64,000 nt of DNA, from the NCBI RefSeq assembly GCF_000380985.1, contig NZ_KB905693.1, positions 248,001 through 312,000 of the forward strand. Reading direction: 5' to 3'. Position 1 is the stretch's first letter, and each line of letters starts with the position of its first letter. The position numbers were made by a program, and so were the translations under genes. Positions 44,885-53,536 of the stretch are shown here, one piece after another. The stretch comes from Proteiniphilum acetatigenes DSM 18083. Lineage in GTDB: Bacteria; Bacteroidota; Bacteroidia; Bacteroidales; Dysgonomonadaceae. Below the pieces are notes generated by a model that worked only from the letters and a program-made list of their open reading frames with translations, had not been told where the DNA came from and did not search any database.

Positions 44885-46168
44885 ATGATCTATTACGAAA
44901 ATGGTTCTCCGACGACTGCTCTTTCTCATGATGATCTGAGGAGAGGATTGTATGAAGCACTGGAGAAATTAGGCGAACGGCAGAAAGTTCTTGCCGTTCC
45001 GCCCGATTATACCCGCCTGCCCAGTCGTGCCGGTGAACTTACCGAGATCGCATGGGGATATTATGATGAGAAACTTACCGACATCCTCCCTGCTTTAGGT
45101 ACCCATACCCCCATGACCGAAGGACAGATCGATCATATGTTCGGGAAGACCCCTAAAGGACTTTTTCGAGACCATGACTGGCGGAATGATGTAATCACGT
45201 TGGGTGAGGTGCCGGCGGAATACATACGTGATATCTCGGAAGGGAAAGTCGATTTCTCCTGGCCGGCACAAGTAAACAGGTTGCTGGTAGAAGGCGGTTT
45301 CGACCTTATCCTATCTATCGGACAGGTAGTACCCCACGAAGTGGTGGGGATGGCCAACTACAACAAGAATATCCTGGTCGGGACCGGCGGGAGTGAAGGG
45401 ATCAACAAGAGTCATTATATAGGGGCAGTATATGGTATGGAGCGGATGATGGGTAAATCAGATACTCCGGTAAGGCGTGTATTTAACTATGCGACTGAAA
45501 AGTATTTGAAAGAACTGCCAATCGTGTATGTCCTGACTGTAGTAGGGGTAAATTCCGAAGGAGTGCAGCAGACCTACGGTCTGTTTGTGGGGGACGACTT
45601 AGAGGTATTCGACCGTGCAGCCCGGCTCTCTTTGCAGGTCAACTTCGTGATGGTGGAAAAACCATTGAAGAAGGTGATTGTATGGCTCGATCCTACCGAA
45701 TTTAAAAGCACATGGTTAGGGAATAAATCGATCTACCGCACACGGATGGCTATTGCCGACCGAGGTGAACTGATCGTACTGGCTCCGGCATTGAAAGAAT
45801 TCGGAGAAGACAAAGCTATTGATTTGCTGATCCGTAAATATGGCTATTTCGGAACGGATTATACTTTGAAAGCGGTATCCGAAAACCAGGAACTCAGGAA
45901 TAATCTGGGTGCAGCAGCACATCTTATTCACGGATCTTCTGAAGGGCGTTTTTCTGTCACCTACTGTCCCGGTAAAGAGGCCTGGAATCTTACGCGGGAA
46001 GAGATAGAGAGCGTCGGTTTCCATTGGGGCGATATCGATGAGATTATGCAGAAGTATGATCCCTTGCGCCTCAAAGAGGGCTTTAATATGCTCGACGACG
46101 GAGAGGAGGTCTACTATATTTCAAGTCCCGCACTCGGTTTGTGGGCACATAAAGACCGGTTTGCATAA
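44885..46168 (+). CDS. LarA-family nickel-pincer racemase/epimerase
   Basis: A 427-residue protein of the lactate racemase (LarA/DUF2088) superfamily, which uses a nickel-pincer nucleotide (NPN) cofactor to invert 2-hydroxy acids. Residues matching LarA of Lactiplantibacillus: Asp41/Arg44 in PDYTRLP, His74 in GTHTPMTEG, His151 in QVVPHEVVG, Lys161 in NYNKNIL (cofactor-linking Lys) and His177 in NKSHYIG (Ni ligand). The 151-161-177 spacing equals that of the reference (174-184-200). The context suggests an aldonate 2-epimerase, for example D-mannonate to D-gluconate. Cofactor genes larB/C/E are not in this window. It sits 26 bp before the next gene. Confidence 0.88.
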   Translation: MIYYENGSPTTALSHDDLRRGLYEALEKLGERQKVLAVPPDYTRLPSRAGELTEIAWGYYDEKLTDILPALGTHTPMTEGQIDHMFGKTPKGLFRDHDWRNDVITLGEVPAEYIRDISEGKVDFSWPAQVNRLLVEGGFDLILSIGQVVPHEVVGMANYNKNILVGTGGSEGINKSHYIGAVYGMERMMGKSDTPVRRVFNYATEKYLKELPIVYVLTVVGVNSEGVQQTYGLFVGDDLEVFDRAARLSLQVNFVMVEKPLKKVIVWLDPTEFKSTWLGNKSIYRTRMAIADRGELIVLAPALKEFGEDKAIDLLIRKYGYFGTDYTLKAVSENQELRNNLGAAAHLIHGSSEGRFSVTYCPGKEAWNLTREEIESVGFHWGDIDEIMQKYDPLRLKEGFNMLDDGEEVYYISSPALGLWAHKDRFA

Positions 46169-46194
46169 TTCTATAAACTCCATATATACATATC

Positions 46195-47616
46195 ATGACA
46201 ACGAGAAGAGAATTTATCAGAAATGCGGCTCTGGCATCAGCAGGGCTTGCTATGGGCGGCATATCGACTAAAATGAATGCCGCAAGTTACAGCAGGGTTG
46301 TAGGTGCCAATAAGAAGGTGAACCTGGCCCATATCGGTATCGGAAACAGGGGATGGGAAATCATTAATGATTTCGACAAGACAGGATTGGCCAACGTGGT
46401 CGCCCTTTGCGACGTGGATTTGGGTGCCGAACATACAAAGAAGGCGCTCGACAAGTTCCCGAAAGCAAAACGTTTCAAGGATTTCCGGGAAATGTTCGAC
46501 AAGATGGGCAATGAGATTGAGGCGGTAGCTATTGCCACACCCGATTTCGCACATTTTCCCGCAGTGATGATGTCGATGGCCGAAGGCAAACATGTTTACG
46601 TGGAAAAACCCTTGACACGTACTTTTCATGAATCGGAACTGCTCCTGAAAGCGGCAAAGAAGTATCCGAATGTAGTCACTCAGATGGGTAACCAGGGCCA
46701 TTCGGAGGCCAACTATTTCCAGTTTAAAGCCTGGAAAGAGGCAGGTATTATCAAAGATGTGACGGCTGTCACGGCGCATATGAACAACCCGCGTCGCTGG
46801 CACGGATGGGATCCCAATATCAAAAAATTTCCTGCTGCCGAACCTATCCCCGAAACGCTGGATTGGGACATATGGTTGATGGCACAGCGATACCATGACT
46901 ACAACAAAGATTTCCATTACGGGCAGTGGCGCTGCTGGTATGATTTTGGGATGGGAGCCCTGGGAGATTGGGGAGCACATATTATCGACACGGTGCACGA
47001 ATTCCTCGATCTGGGTCTACCGGAAGAAGTCACTCCATTGAAACTGAAAGATCATAACGATTATTTCTTCCCGATGTCGAGCACCATAGAATTCAAATTT
47101 CCGGCACGGGGCAACATGCCGCCGCTGGTTATCACCTGGTATGATGGTCTGGACAATATCCCGTCTGTACCCGAAGGATACGGCGTATCGGAACTCGATC
47201 CCAATATCCCCTCCGTGGGCGGCGGACAGATACAGCCGGCCAAATTGAATCCGGGTAAAGAGATCTATAGTAAGGAACTTACCTTCAAAGGTGGATCGCA
47301 TGGCAGCACGCTAAGCATCATTCCGGAAGAGAAGGCGAAGGCTATGGAGAAAGACCTCCCCGAAGTGCCGAAGAGCCCTTCCGACCATTTCGCCAATTTC
47401 TTACTGGCTTGCCAGGGCAAGGAGAAAACACGTTCCCCGTTTGAAATATCTGCCCCATTAAGTCAGGTGTTTTGCCTGGGTGTAGCAGCACAGAAATTGA
47501 ACCGGAAAATCGTGTTCGACCGTGAAACCAGGCGGGTGACCAACGATGCCTTTGCAGATGCTTACCTCACCGGAGAGCCACCCAGAAAAGGATGGGAAGA
47601 TTTTTATAAGATTTAA
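46195..47616 (+). CDS. Secreted Gfo/Idh/MocA-family oxidoreductase (Tat signal)
   Basis: A 473-residue NAD(P)-dependent sugar oxidoreductase with a twin-arginine signal (MTTRREFIRNAALASAGLAM), so exported folded to the periplasm. The Rossmann motif HIGIGNRGWEI is near residue 47 and the family EKP motif has Lys138. A C-terminal alpha/beta domain contains RCWYDFGMGALGDWGAHIIDTVHEFL. Such exported members probably keep NAD tightly bound and oxidise or isomerise sugars, including 3-keto formation on glycosides. It is followed by a DUF1080 protein, a recurrent pairing. Confidence 0.87.
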   Translation: MTTRREFIRNAALASAGLAMGGISTKMNAASYSRVVGANKKVNLAHIGIGNRGWEIINDFDKTGLANVVALCDVDLGAEHTKKALDKFPKAKRFKDFREMFDKMGNEIEAVAIATPDFAHFPAVMMSMAEGKHVYVEKPLTRTFHESELLLKAAKKYPNVVTQMGNQGHSEANYFQFKAWKEAGIIKDVTAVTAHMNNPRRWHGWDPNIKKFPAAEPIPETLDWDIWLMAQRYHDYNKDFHYGQWRCWYDFGMGALGDWGAHIIDTVHEFLDLGLPEEVTPLKLKDHNDYFFPMSSTIEFKFPARGNMPPLVITWYDGLDNIPSVPEGYGVSELDPNIPSVGGGQIQPAKLNPGKEIYSKELTFKGGSHGSTLSIIPEEKAKAMEKDLPEVPKSPSDHFANFLLACQGKEKTRSPFEISAPLSQVFCLGVAAQKLNRKIVFDRETRRVTNDAFADAYLTGEPPRKGWEDFYKI

Positions 47617-47779
47617 ATTTTAGAGCCAGGAGTCAAGACAGGAAATTGAAGATTTGGGATATGGGATGTGGGAATTGTCCAACTTTTCATTCTCCCGGTC
47701 TCCCAATCTTTTCACCTTCCCACTTCTCCACTTCTTGGGCTTCTCCACTTCTAATTTCTAACTTCAACAAACAAAAGTA
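47617..47779. repeat. Modular spacer, pyrimidine-rich
   Basis: GATTTGGGATATGGGAT-type text followed by a C/T-rich run (about 47678-47763). TCTCCCGGTCTC at 47691-47702 recurs from 19598-19609. No gene is visible. Confidence 0.55.
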
Positions 47780-49138
47780 ATGATAAAAAAAATAGTAATA
47801 TCAATTTTGGCAGTGATAGTAACTGTTTCGGCATGGGCACAGGAGCCGAAATGGGAAAACCTGTTCAATGGGCGTAACCTGCGCGGATGGGAAAAACTGA
47901 ACGGTACTGCAGAATACAAAATACAGGACAATTCCATTATCGGTATTTCCAAAATGAATACCCCCAACACTTTTCTTGCCACCAAAAAGGTGTATAACGA
48001 TTTTATCCTGGAATTTGAGTTCAAGGTCGACGACGGTCTGAATTCCGGTGTCCAGTTTCGCAGTAACAGCCTGAAAGAGTACCAGAACGGTCGTGTCCAT
48101 GGTTACCAGTTCGAAATCGATCCTTCCCCCAGGGCATGGACGGGAGGTATCTATGATGAAGCGCGTCGCGGATGGCTCTACCCAATGAACTACAATCCGG
48201 AAGGGCAGAAAGCATTCAAAAACGGAGAGTGGAACAAAGCCCGTATCGAGGCTATTGGCAGCTCTATCCGTACATGGGTGAACGGCGTTCCCTGCACCGA
48301 CCTGCTGGATAATACCACACTATCGGGTTTTATTGCCCTGCAGGTGCATTCTATCGGTAATGCCGACCTGGAAGGAAAGACTGTCGCCTGGCGCAATATC
48401 AGGATACTTACACAAGATCTGGAGCGGTTTAGAACCCCTGAAAATGATAAAGTGAAGCAGATCAATACAATCGCCAATACTATCTCTGAACGCGAAGCGG
48501 CGGAGGGATGGAAGCTGCTGTGGGACGGCAAGACCACCGAAGGATGGCGAGGTGCGAAATTGGATCATTTTCCCGAAAAAGGATGGTCTATCGATAACGG
48601 TGTGCTGAAAGTGCATAAAAGCGGCGGGGGCGAATCTACCAACGGAGGCGATATCGTTACCACCCGCCCCTACAAGAACTTTATGCTGAAAGTAGATTTC
48701 AGGATTACTGAAGGTGCTAATAGCGGGATTAAATATTTTGTGGATACCAACCTGAATAAAGGGGAAGGATCGGCCATCGGTTGTGAATTCCAGATACTGG
48801 ACGACAGGCGGCACCCCGACGCGAAGCTGGGTGTTGAGGGGAACCGGACATTGGGTTCACTCTACGACCTGATACCTGCCCCGAAAGATAAACCTTTTCG
48901 CAACGGATTCTTCAACACCGCTATGGTGGTTGTCAAGGGGAGTCATGTGGAACACTGGTTGAACGGCGTGAAAATTATTGAATACGAGCGGAACAACCAG
49001 ATGTGGGAAGCCTTGGTGAACTTCAGCAAATACAAGGACTGGCCCAATTTCGGCAATGCCGAAGAGGGATTGCTCCTCCTGCAGGATCATGGCGACGAGG
49101 TGTGGTTCCAGAATATCAAGATTAAAGAACTGGAATAA
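47780..49138 (+). CDS. Secreted protein with two tandem DUF1080 domains
   Basis: A 452-residue exported protein (signal peptide ending near AWAQ). It has two concanavalin-like DUF1080/3-keto-disaccharide-hydrolase domains: about 22-212 ([48 protein letters not shown]) and about 235-450 ([57 protein letters not shown]). Members act on 3-keto-glycosides made by Gfo/Idh/MocA-type oxidoreductases, which fits the gene just upstream. Whether both domains are catalytic is unknown. It ends the plus-strand cluster before a terminator. Confidence 0.88.
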   Translation: MIKKIVISILAVIVTVSAWAQEPKWENLFNGRNLRGWEKLNGTAEYKIQDNSIIGISKMNTPNTFLATKKVYNDFILEFEFKVDDGLNSGVQFRSNSLKEYQNGRVHGYQFEIDPSPRAWTGGIYDEARRGWLYPMNYNPEGQKAFKNGEWNKARIEAIGSSIRTWVNGVPCTDLLDNTTLSGFIALQVHSIGNADLEGKTVAWRNIRILTQDLERFRTPENDKVKQINTIANTISEREAAEGWKLLWDGKTTEGWRGAKLDHFPEKGWSIDNGVLKVHKSGGGESTNGGDIVTTRPYKNFMLKVDFRITEGANSGIKYFVDTNLNKGEGSAIGCEFQILDDRRHPDAKLGVEGNRTLGSLYDLIPAPKDKPFRNGFFNTAMVVVKGSHVEHWLNGVKIIEYERNNQMWEALVNFSKYKDWPNFGNAEEGLLLLQDHGDEVWFQNIKIKELE

Positions 49139-49186
49139 AAGAACGGTTTATACCTTTTTTATTATCCCAAATGCGTAAGATGCTGG

Positions 49187-49232
49187 AAAAGGAGTACATG
49201 CTCTTCTTCGGAAGAAAAGGTTCTCCTTTTTT
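49187..49232 (+). terminator. Terminator of the uronate/DUF1080 cluster
   Basis: Outer stem AAAAGGAG (49187-49194) / CTCCTTTT (49223-49230) followed by T's. An inner hairpin TCTTC-TTCG-GAAGA (49202-49215) has a stable tetraloop. Confidence 0.65.
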
Positions 49233-49250
49233 CAATTCTCGTAAGTTACA

Positions 49251-49295
49251 TGTATGTAGCTAAAGTTTCCGATTGACAATATTTTATGACCTATA
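49251..49295 (+). repeat. Degenerate family A element, copy 3
   Basis: GTATGTAGCTAAAG (49252-49265) then TTGACAATATTTTATGACC (from 49273) matches the left end and core of 26491-26534 with several changes. No right-hand inverted end is found, so this is probably a decayed copy. Confidence 0.5.
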
Positions 49296-49360
49296 ATAGT
49301 TCAGAAGAACACCAATTCTACTGCTGTGATATTTTGCAAAGGGGAGGAAGATCTATTGAT

Positions 49361-50809
49361 CTAGGAAAGAGATATCATATATTGATATAAATCGACATCG
49401 GCAGGAATACCCAATTTCTTTCTTAACCGGCTCTTCCGGGTTTGCACCGAACGGTGTGTAATGAAGGCGTATTGGGCAATCTCTTTCGAGGAGAAATTTA
49501 AATAAACCATCGCGCAGAGCCACAGCTCAGACTCAATTAATTGAGGATGTGCCTTGAGCAAGTTATTGATGAATTCGGGATATATCATTCTAAACCGTGC
49601 AAGAAAGGAGGGATCATTTTCTCTGGCCAATTCTATCACCTCATCAAAGGCATCGTTCAGTTTGTCTTGCAATACGGATACTTCTCGCTCTGTTGCTTCC
49701 AGTATTGCTTTTTTCCTTTTTCTCCATTGTTGCCAGAATAGATAGATACCCAACAACGTGGCGATTATGGAATAAACGATGATGGAGAGTGTCTTGTTGA
49801 ATCTCATCTGCGCATATTTACGTTCCTCTTCTAAAAGGAGTTGCATGGCTTTCTCCGTGGCTCCTTCTCTTGAGGTGGAGAGCTCATCTGAGATTTCTTG
49901 GTACATGTTTTGATAAAAGCGCGCGGAGTCTTCCATTCCATTTTTGGAATAGATAGTCGTTATTTTTTGATATAATCCTGGTAATTCATTTCTGAGATTT
50001 GTCCTTTTTGCACATTCCAATCCTTTTTTGACGCAATTGAGGGCAGCGTCGGGTTCTCCCTTCATTAAATGGAGGTCACTCCAATGTGCGCAGAGCCATG
50101 AGGAGTAAGGATAATCATATTTGGTAATGAGTGAGTTTGCCTGATTGTACCATACGGTTGCAGAGTCGAACACCTCTTTATCCCTATAATAATTACCAAT
50201 AAGGGTGTAAAGGTTGATTTTGTTTCTGAATGTAAGGTTTTCGTCCGTTTTGTCGAGTAGCTCCTTATTCTTTCTATAAAAATAAAAGGTTGAGTCAGGC
50301 TTATTTCTCACTGCTGTATATGCTATGCCGAGATTTTCATAAGCCAAGCTCACATAGCGGTCACGTTCTTTTTTTTCTTTAATCCGTATTGCGTATTCGT
50401 AAGCCTTTTGGAATTCACGAAATGAAGCTTCCTTTAATCCCAAATAGAAAAATACTTGTCCCTTGATCCTGCAGATCTCTGATTTTATGATATCATTTTT
50501 CGATGTGTATTTTTCTTTTTGAGAGAGTTGTAGGTATTCCAGCGATTTTTCATAATCTCCCATATAAATAAGGACCTGTCCGATATAAAAAGAAGACATT
50601 GCCTTTCCTCTTGAGTAATTGATTTCCCTGCTTAATGTTAAAGCTTTGGTTGCAGATTCAATTACCCCTATTGGATTCACGTTAGAGACTTCAGCTGATG
50701 CAACCGTTAATAAGCTATCTACTTTTTTGACTTTTTCCGGTACAATATCCTGACCATATATGCTGGATCCAATTATCAATAATACAAATGCAAAGAAGAT
50801 TAATTTCAT
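49361..50809 (-). CDS. TPR-membrane regulator with LuxR-type HTH
   Basis: A 482-residue protein with an N-terminal signal sequence (LIFFAFVLLIIGSSIYG) and an extracytoplasmic TPR region (about 25-320; EYLQLSQKEKY, FREFQKAYEYAIRIKEKKER). One transmembrane helix (about 343-362) precedes a short coiled coil (WRKRKKAILEATEREVSVLQDKL) and a C-terminal winged/LuxR-like HTH (about 415-478; FSSKEIAQYAFITHRSVQTRKSRLRKKLGI). The type is common in Bacteroidota as a membrane-tethered regulator. It is divergent from the pilus operon across an 816-bp region, so it may control that operon (inference). Confidence 0.83.
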   Translation of the reverse strand: MKLIFFAFVLLIIGSSIYGQDIVPEKVKKVDSLLTVASAEVSNVNPIGVIESATKALTLSREINYSRGKAMSSFYIGQVLIYMGDYEKSLEYLQLSQKEKYTSKNDIIKSEICRIKGQVFFYLGLKEASFREFQKAYEYAIRIKEKKERDRYVSLAYENLGIAYTAVRNKPDSTFYFYRKNKELLDKTDENLTFRNKINLYTLIGNYYRDKEVFDSATVWYNQANSLITKYDYPYSSWLCAHWSDLHLMKGEPDAALNCVKKGLECAKRTNLRNELPGLYQKITTIYSKNGMEDSARFYQNMYQEISDELSTSREGATEKAMQLLLEEERKYAQMRFNKTLSIIVYSIIATLLGIYLFWQQWRKRKKAILEATEREVSVLQDKLNDAFDEVIELARENDPSFLARFRMIYPEFINNLLKAHPQLIESELWLCAMVYLNFSSKEIAQYAFITHRSVQTRKSRLRKKLGIPADVDLYQYMISLS

Positions 50810-51062
50810 AATTGTTTTTTTAGTTTCTTCAAACTCCTTTTTGTTTTTAATAAATGTGTAATATCTATTATATATTATATATGATAGTGATAGGGGTTTT
50901 TTACGATTCAGCGATTATCAAGAAACAGGAATCTGTTATTTTTTATGGAATTTCCTTTATAAAATAAAAGATTTTCACCCTTCCGGAAAAAAACTATTGC
51001 GAAATTAAATATTTTTTTCAACAATTCTGGCAATATGATATTTAAGACATGAATAAATTTGT

Positions 51063-51094
51063 ATACTGTGGATTTTTTCCACAGTATATTTTTT
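51063..51094 (+). terminator. Orphan hairpin with T tract (terminator or operator)
   Basis: Perfect 10-bp stem ATACTGTGGA (51063-51072) / TCCACAGTAT (51078-51087) with a T5 loop, followed by T6 (51089-51094). It is typical of an intrinsic terminator on the plus strand although no plus gene precedes it. It begins 2 bp after a TAAATTTG -7 box, so it may instead be an operator dyad at a promoter. Confidence 0.6.
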
Positions 51095-51405
51095 GCAGGT
51101 TGTCTTTTAATATTCATATATACAGATAATTAAATTATATGTTGTATCTATGTAGTATCTTCTTTTTATTTTTCGATATGTCTTTTTTTTGATATTAGTG
51201 GCTAAAATATGACTTTTGTGGTGCTTTAAAAATCGATATTGATTTATTAGAATTGTGTAAAAGATAAGATGTTGTTTTATAATATCTTGGGGTCTTTTTT
51301 TTGTCAGCAAATTATTATGAAAGAAGATAGTCTTATTAGAAATAAGAGATAGCGCTTATTTTTTTCTTAGTTAATGCTTACCTAATAATTGATAATGACC
51401 ACTGC

Positions 51406-51443
51406 GATGCCACCATTGTCATATGATGATAAAGATTGGCATC
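51406..51443. repeat. Dyad in the pilus upstream region
   Basis: GATGCCA (51406-51412) and TGGCATC (51437-51443) are inverted around an interior that itself contains the palindrome TCATATGA. It is a possible regulator-binding site. Confidence 0.35.
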
Positions 51444-51625
51444 AAATATAAATTTTGAAGCCAAACCATAACTCGTTTAAGCACAGTCATAAGGTCGTTA
51501 GCAATTAAGATATCATTAGGAGTATCGATGTTAAAGCATTTTTAAATAGGTTAGTTAAATAAGTAAATAGGTAATAGAAAGATATACACGGCTTTGTTAT
51601 TTAAAACTATTTGGAAACAAAAGAG

Positions 51626-52201
51626 ATGGATAAATCAAAACAATTAATTATCGCTATTGTGATGTTGTTCAGTTTTAACGGCATATCGGCACAAAAAGCC
51701 GCCATTAAGACAAATATAATGGCAGATGCCACCACCACGATGAGTTTGGCGGCGGAGATAGGGACAGCTCCCAAAAATACGCTGGAGCTTTATATGCACT
51801 GGAACCCATGGGAGTTGAGTGACGGCAAATTGATCAAACATTTGTATTTGCAACCCGAGTACCGATTTTGGTTCTGTGAGAAATTCTCCGGTTCATTCTT
51901 AGGGGTTCATCTGCATGGAGGGCTCTTTAATCTGGCGGGAATTAAGCTTCCTTTCGGAATGTATCCCGGCCTCAAGACACACCGATATGAGGGTGAGTTT
52001 ATTGGAGGTGGTGTTTCTTATGGTTATCAATGGGTGCTGTCAAAACATTGGAACCTTGAGGCAACTCTTGGAGCAGGATATGCTTACATTAATTACGACA
52101 GGTATCAGTGCGGCGACTGTGGAAAGCGTCTCGACAAGGACAAGGATAAACACTATTTCGGTCCTACTAAAGCGGCACTAAGTATTGTTTATGTATTCTA
52201 A
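51626..52201 (+). CDS. DUF3575 outer-membrane-type protein
   Basis: A 191-residue exported protein (signal peptide ending near ISAQ) of the DUF3575 family: KTNIMADATTTMSLAAEIGT, YMHWNPWELSDGK, YLQPEYRFWFCEKFSGSFLGVHLHGG, and a C-terminal beta strand ending in Phe (ALSIVYVF). It is likely a small 8-10-strand outer-membrane barrel. It is the first gene of a fimbrial operon, where DUF3575 and DUF3868 genes regularly precede FimB/Mfa2-type genes. ATG 51626 is used rather than TTG 51611. It contains a CGDCGK loop near residue 170. Confidence 0.82.
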   Translation: MDKSKQLIIAIVMLFSFNGISAQKAAIKTNIMADATTTMSLAAEIGTAPKNTLELYMHWNPWELSDGKLIKHLYLQPEYRFWFCEKFSGSFLGVHLHGGLFNLAGIKLPFGMYPGLKTHRYEGEFIGGGVSYGYQWVLSKHWNLEATLGAGYAYINYDRYQCGDCGKRLDKDKDKHYFGPTKAALSIVYVF

Positions 52202-52213
52202 AATAAAGATCAA

Positions 52214-53536
52214 ATGAGAAATATATTCATAATCACGCTCTTTTTCTTGAGTTTCGTCACATTACGGGGACAGTCGTCTTCCGACAATCCGGTACGGGTG
52301 GAAAACCTCTCCGTACAGTTGTCTGACGATCGTATCTTGTCTGTCGACATGGATATCATCTTGCCGGAAAATTTCAAGGTTTCATCTAACAGGATGGTTA
52401 CATTCACTCCTATTATAAAAGGAAATGATAATCAGAATGTATTGCCGTCGGTTCATGTGTATGGCAGGAAACGTCAGATTATATCTGAACGGAATAATCT
52501 TTTACCTGATGATTCAGAACAGTTATTCCGAAGAGCAAGCGGTGAAGAACAGGTTATCGCATATACTGCATCTCTTCCTTCCGAGGATTGGATGGATAAG
52601 GCGGAATTGGTGTTAGAACAAGACTTTTGCGGATGCGGGAATCAATCGGAAGAGATCGATTTCCTTGCACTTACCCATATCGACGTGCCTCAGCCGGTGG
52701 TGCTGCCCAACATTCTTTACCGCGCCCCCGAACCGGAACCGGTGAAGCGTCGCATACTCAAAGGTCAGGCGTATATCGATTTTCCCATCAACCAAATCGT
52801 GATTTATCCCGATTATATGCGCAACTCAATTGAGTTGGCTAAAATCGACAGTACCTTGAAGGGCTTCGCCCCAAGCGATGTCCAAAGTATCAAGCTACAT
52901 GGTTTTGCATCGCCCGAAGGAGTTTATAAACATAATGTGTATTTGGCTGACGGACGTACCAAGGCGTTGAAGGAGTATATCATCAAGAAATTCAACCTTC
53001 CCGAAAAGATCATTCAAACCAATTCCACTCCCGAAAATTGGGAAGGATTTATCCGTTTGGCTGAAAATTCTCAATTACCACAGAAGGCGCGTATCCTTGA
53101 GATTGCCAAGAGTGACGTGGAGCCCGATGTGAAGGAAACCGAATTAAAACGGATGCATGAAGCTTTCCGGCATATGATGCGTAACTGGTTTCCGGTATTA
53201 CGTCATACCAACTACGAGATTGAATATATCGTTCGCGATTACGCGGCCCAAGAAGCCCGTGATATTGTGAAAAAAGATCCATCCCAATTGAGTTTGAGGG
53301 AGATGTTCGATGCCGCATTGCTGAGCGGGAAAGGGTCGGATGAGTATTACCGGTTGATAGAAACCGCCGTAAAGACCTATCCCGACAATCCCGATGCAAA
53401 CCTCAACGCCGCGGCGGCGGCATTGGAACGGGGCGATTTGGAGTCTGCCGAAAAATATATGGAGAAAGCGGATCTCTCTACACCCGAAGGAAAAAATAAC
53501 ATGGAATATATCAAAATATTGAAAGAAAAGCAATGA
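52214..53536 (+). CDS. DUF3868 pilus-associated protein with OmpA-like domain
   Basis: A 440-residue exported protein. After the signal peptide an N-terminal DUF3868-type beta domain (about 22-185; VRVENLSVQLSDDRILSVDMDI) leads to an OmpA-like region (about 185-265; SIKLHGFASPEGVYKHNVYLADGRTKALKEYI). A C-terminal TPR-like helical part (about 355-438; DANLNAAAAALERGDLESAEKYMEKA) completes it. This suggests a cell-envelope or peptidoglycan-linked assembly factor for the pilus. Its stop overlaps the next start (ATGA at 53533). Confidence 0.82.
   Translation: MRNIFIITLFFLSFVTLRGQSSSDNPVRVENLSVQLSDDRILSVDMDIILPENFKVSSNRMVTFTPIIKGNDNQNVLPSVHVYGRKRQIISERNNLLPDDSEQLFRRASGEEQVIAYTASLPSEDWMDKAELVLEQDFCGCGNQSEEIDFLALTHIDVPQPVVLPNILYRAPEPEPVKRRILKGQAYIDFPINQIVIYPDYMRNSIELAKIDSTLKGFAPSDVQSIKLHGFASPEGVYKHNVYLADGRTKALKEYIIKKFNLPEKIIQTNSTPENWEGFIRLAENSQLPQKARILEIAKSDVEPDVKETELKRMHEAFRHMMRNWFPVLRHTNYEIEYIVRDYAAQEARDIVKKDPSQLSLREMFDAALLSGKGSDEYYRLIETAVKTYPDNPDANLNAAAAALERGDLESAEKYMEKADLSTPEGKNNMEYIKILKEKQ

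Larger units (their letters stand above)
50810..51625. other. 816-bp AT-rich divergent regulatory region
   Basis: No convincing gene. Minus-strand ORFs here (50908-51117, 51107-51310) are Lys/Ile/Tyr-rich with no family features and look like chance. Structures present are a strong hairpin with T tract (51063-51094), a TAAATTTG box (51054-51061) directly before it, and a dyad at 51406-51443. The length suggests regulation of the pilus operon or an unannotated small RNA. Confidence 0.5.

Noticed and set aside
50908-51310. Two minus-strand ORFs of 69 and 67 codons in the divergent AT-rich region
   Set aside because: Composition is driven by AT-rich DNA (Lys, Ile, Tyr, Asn), there is no signal or motif, and they overlap the hairpin at 51063-51094.
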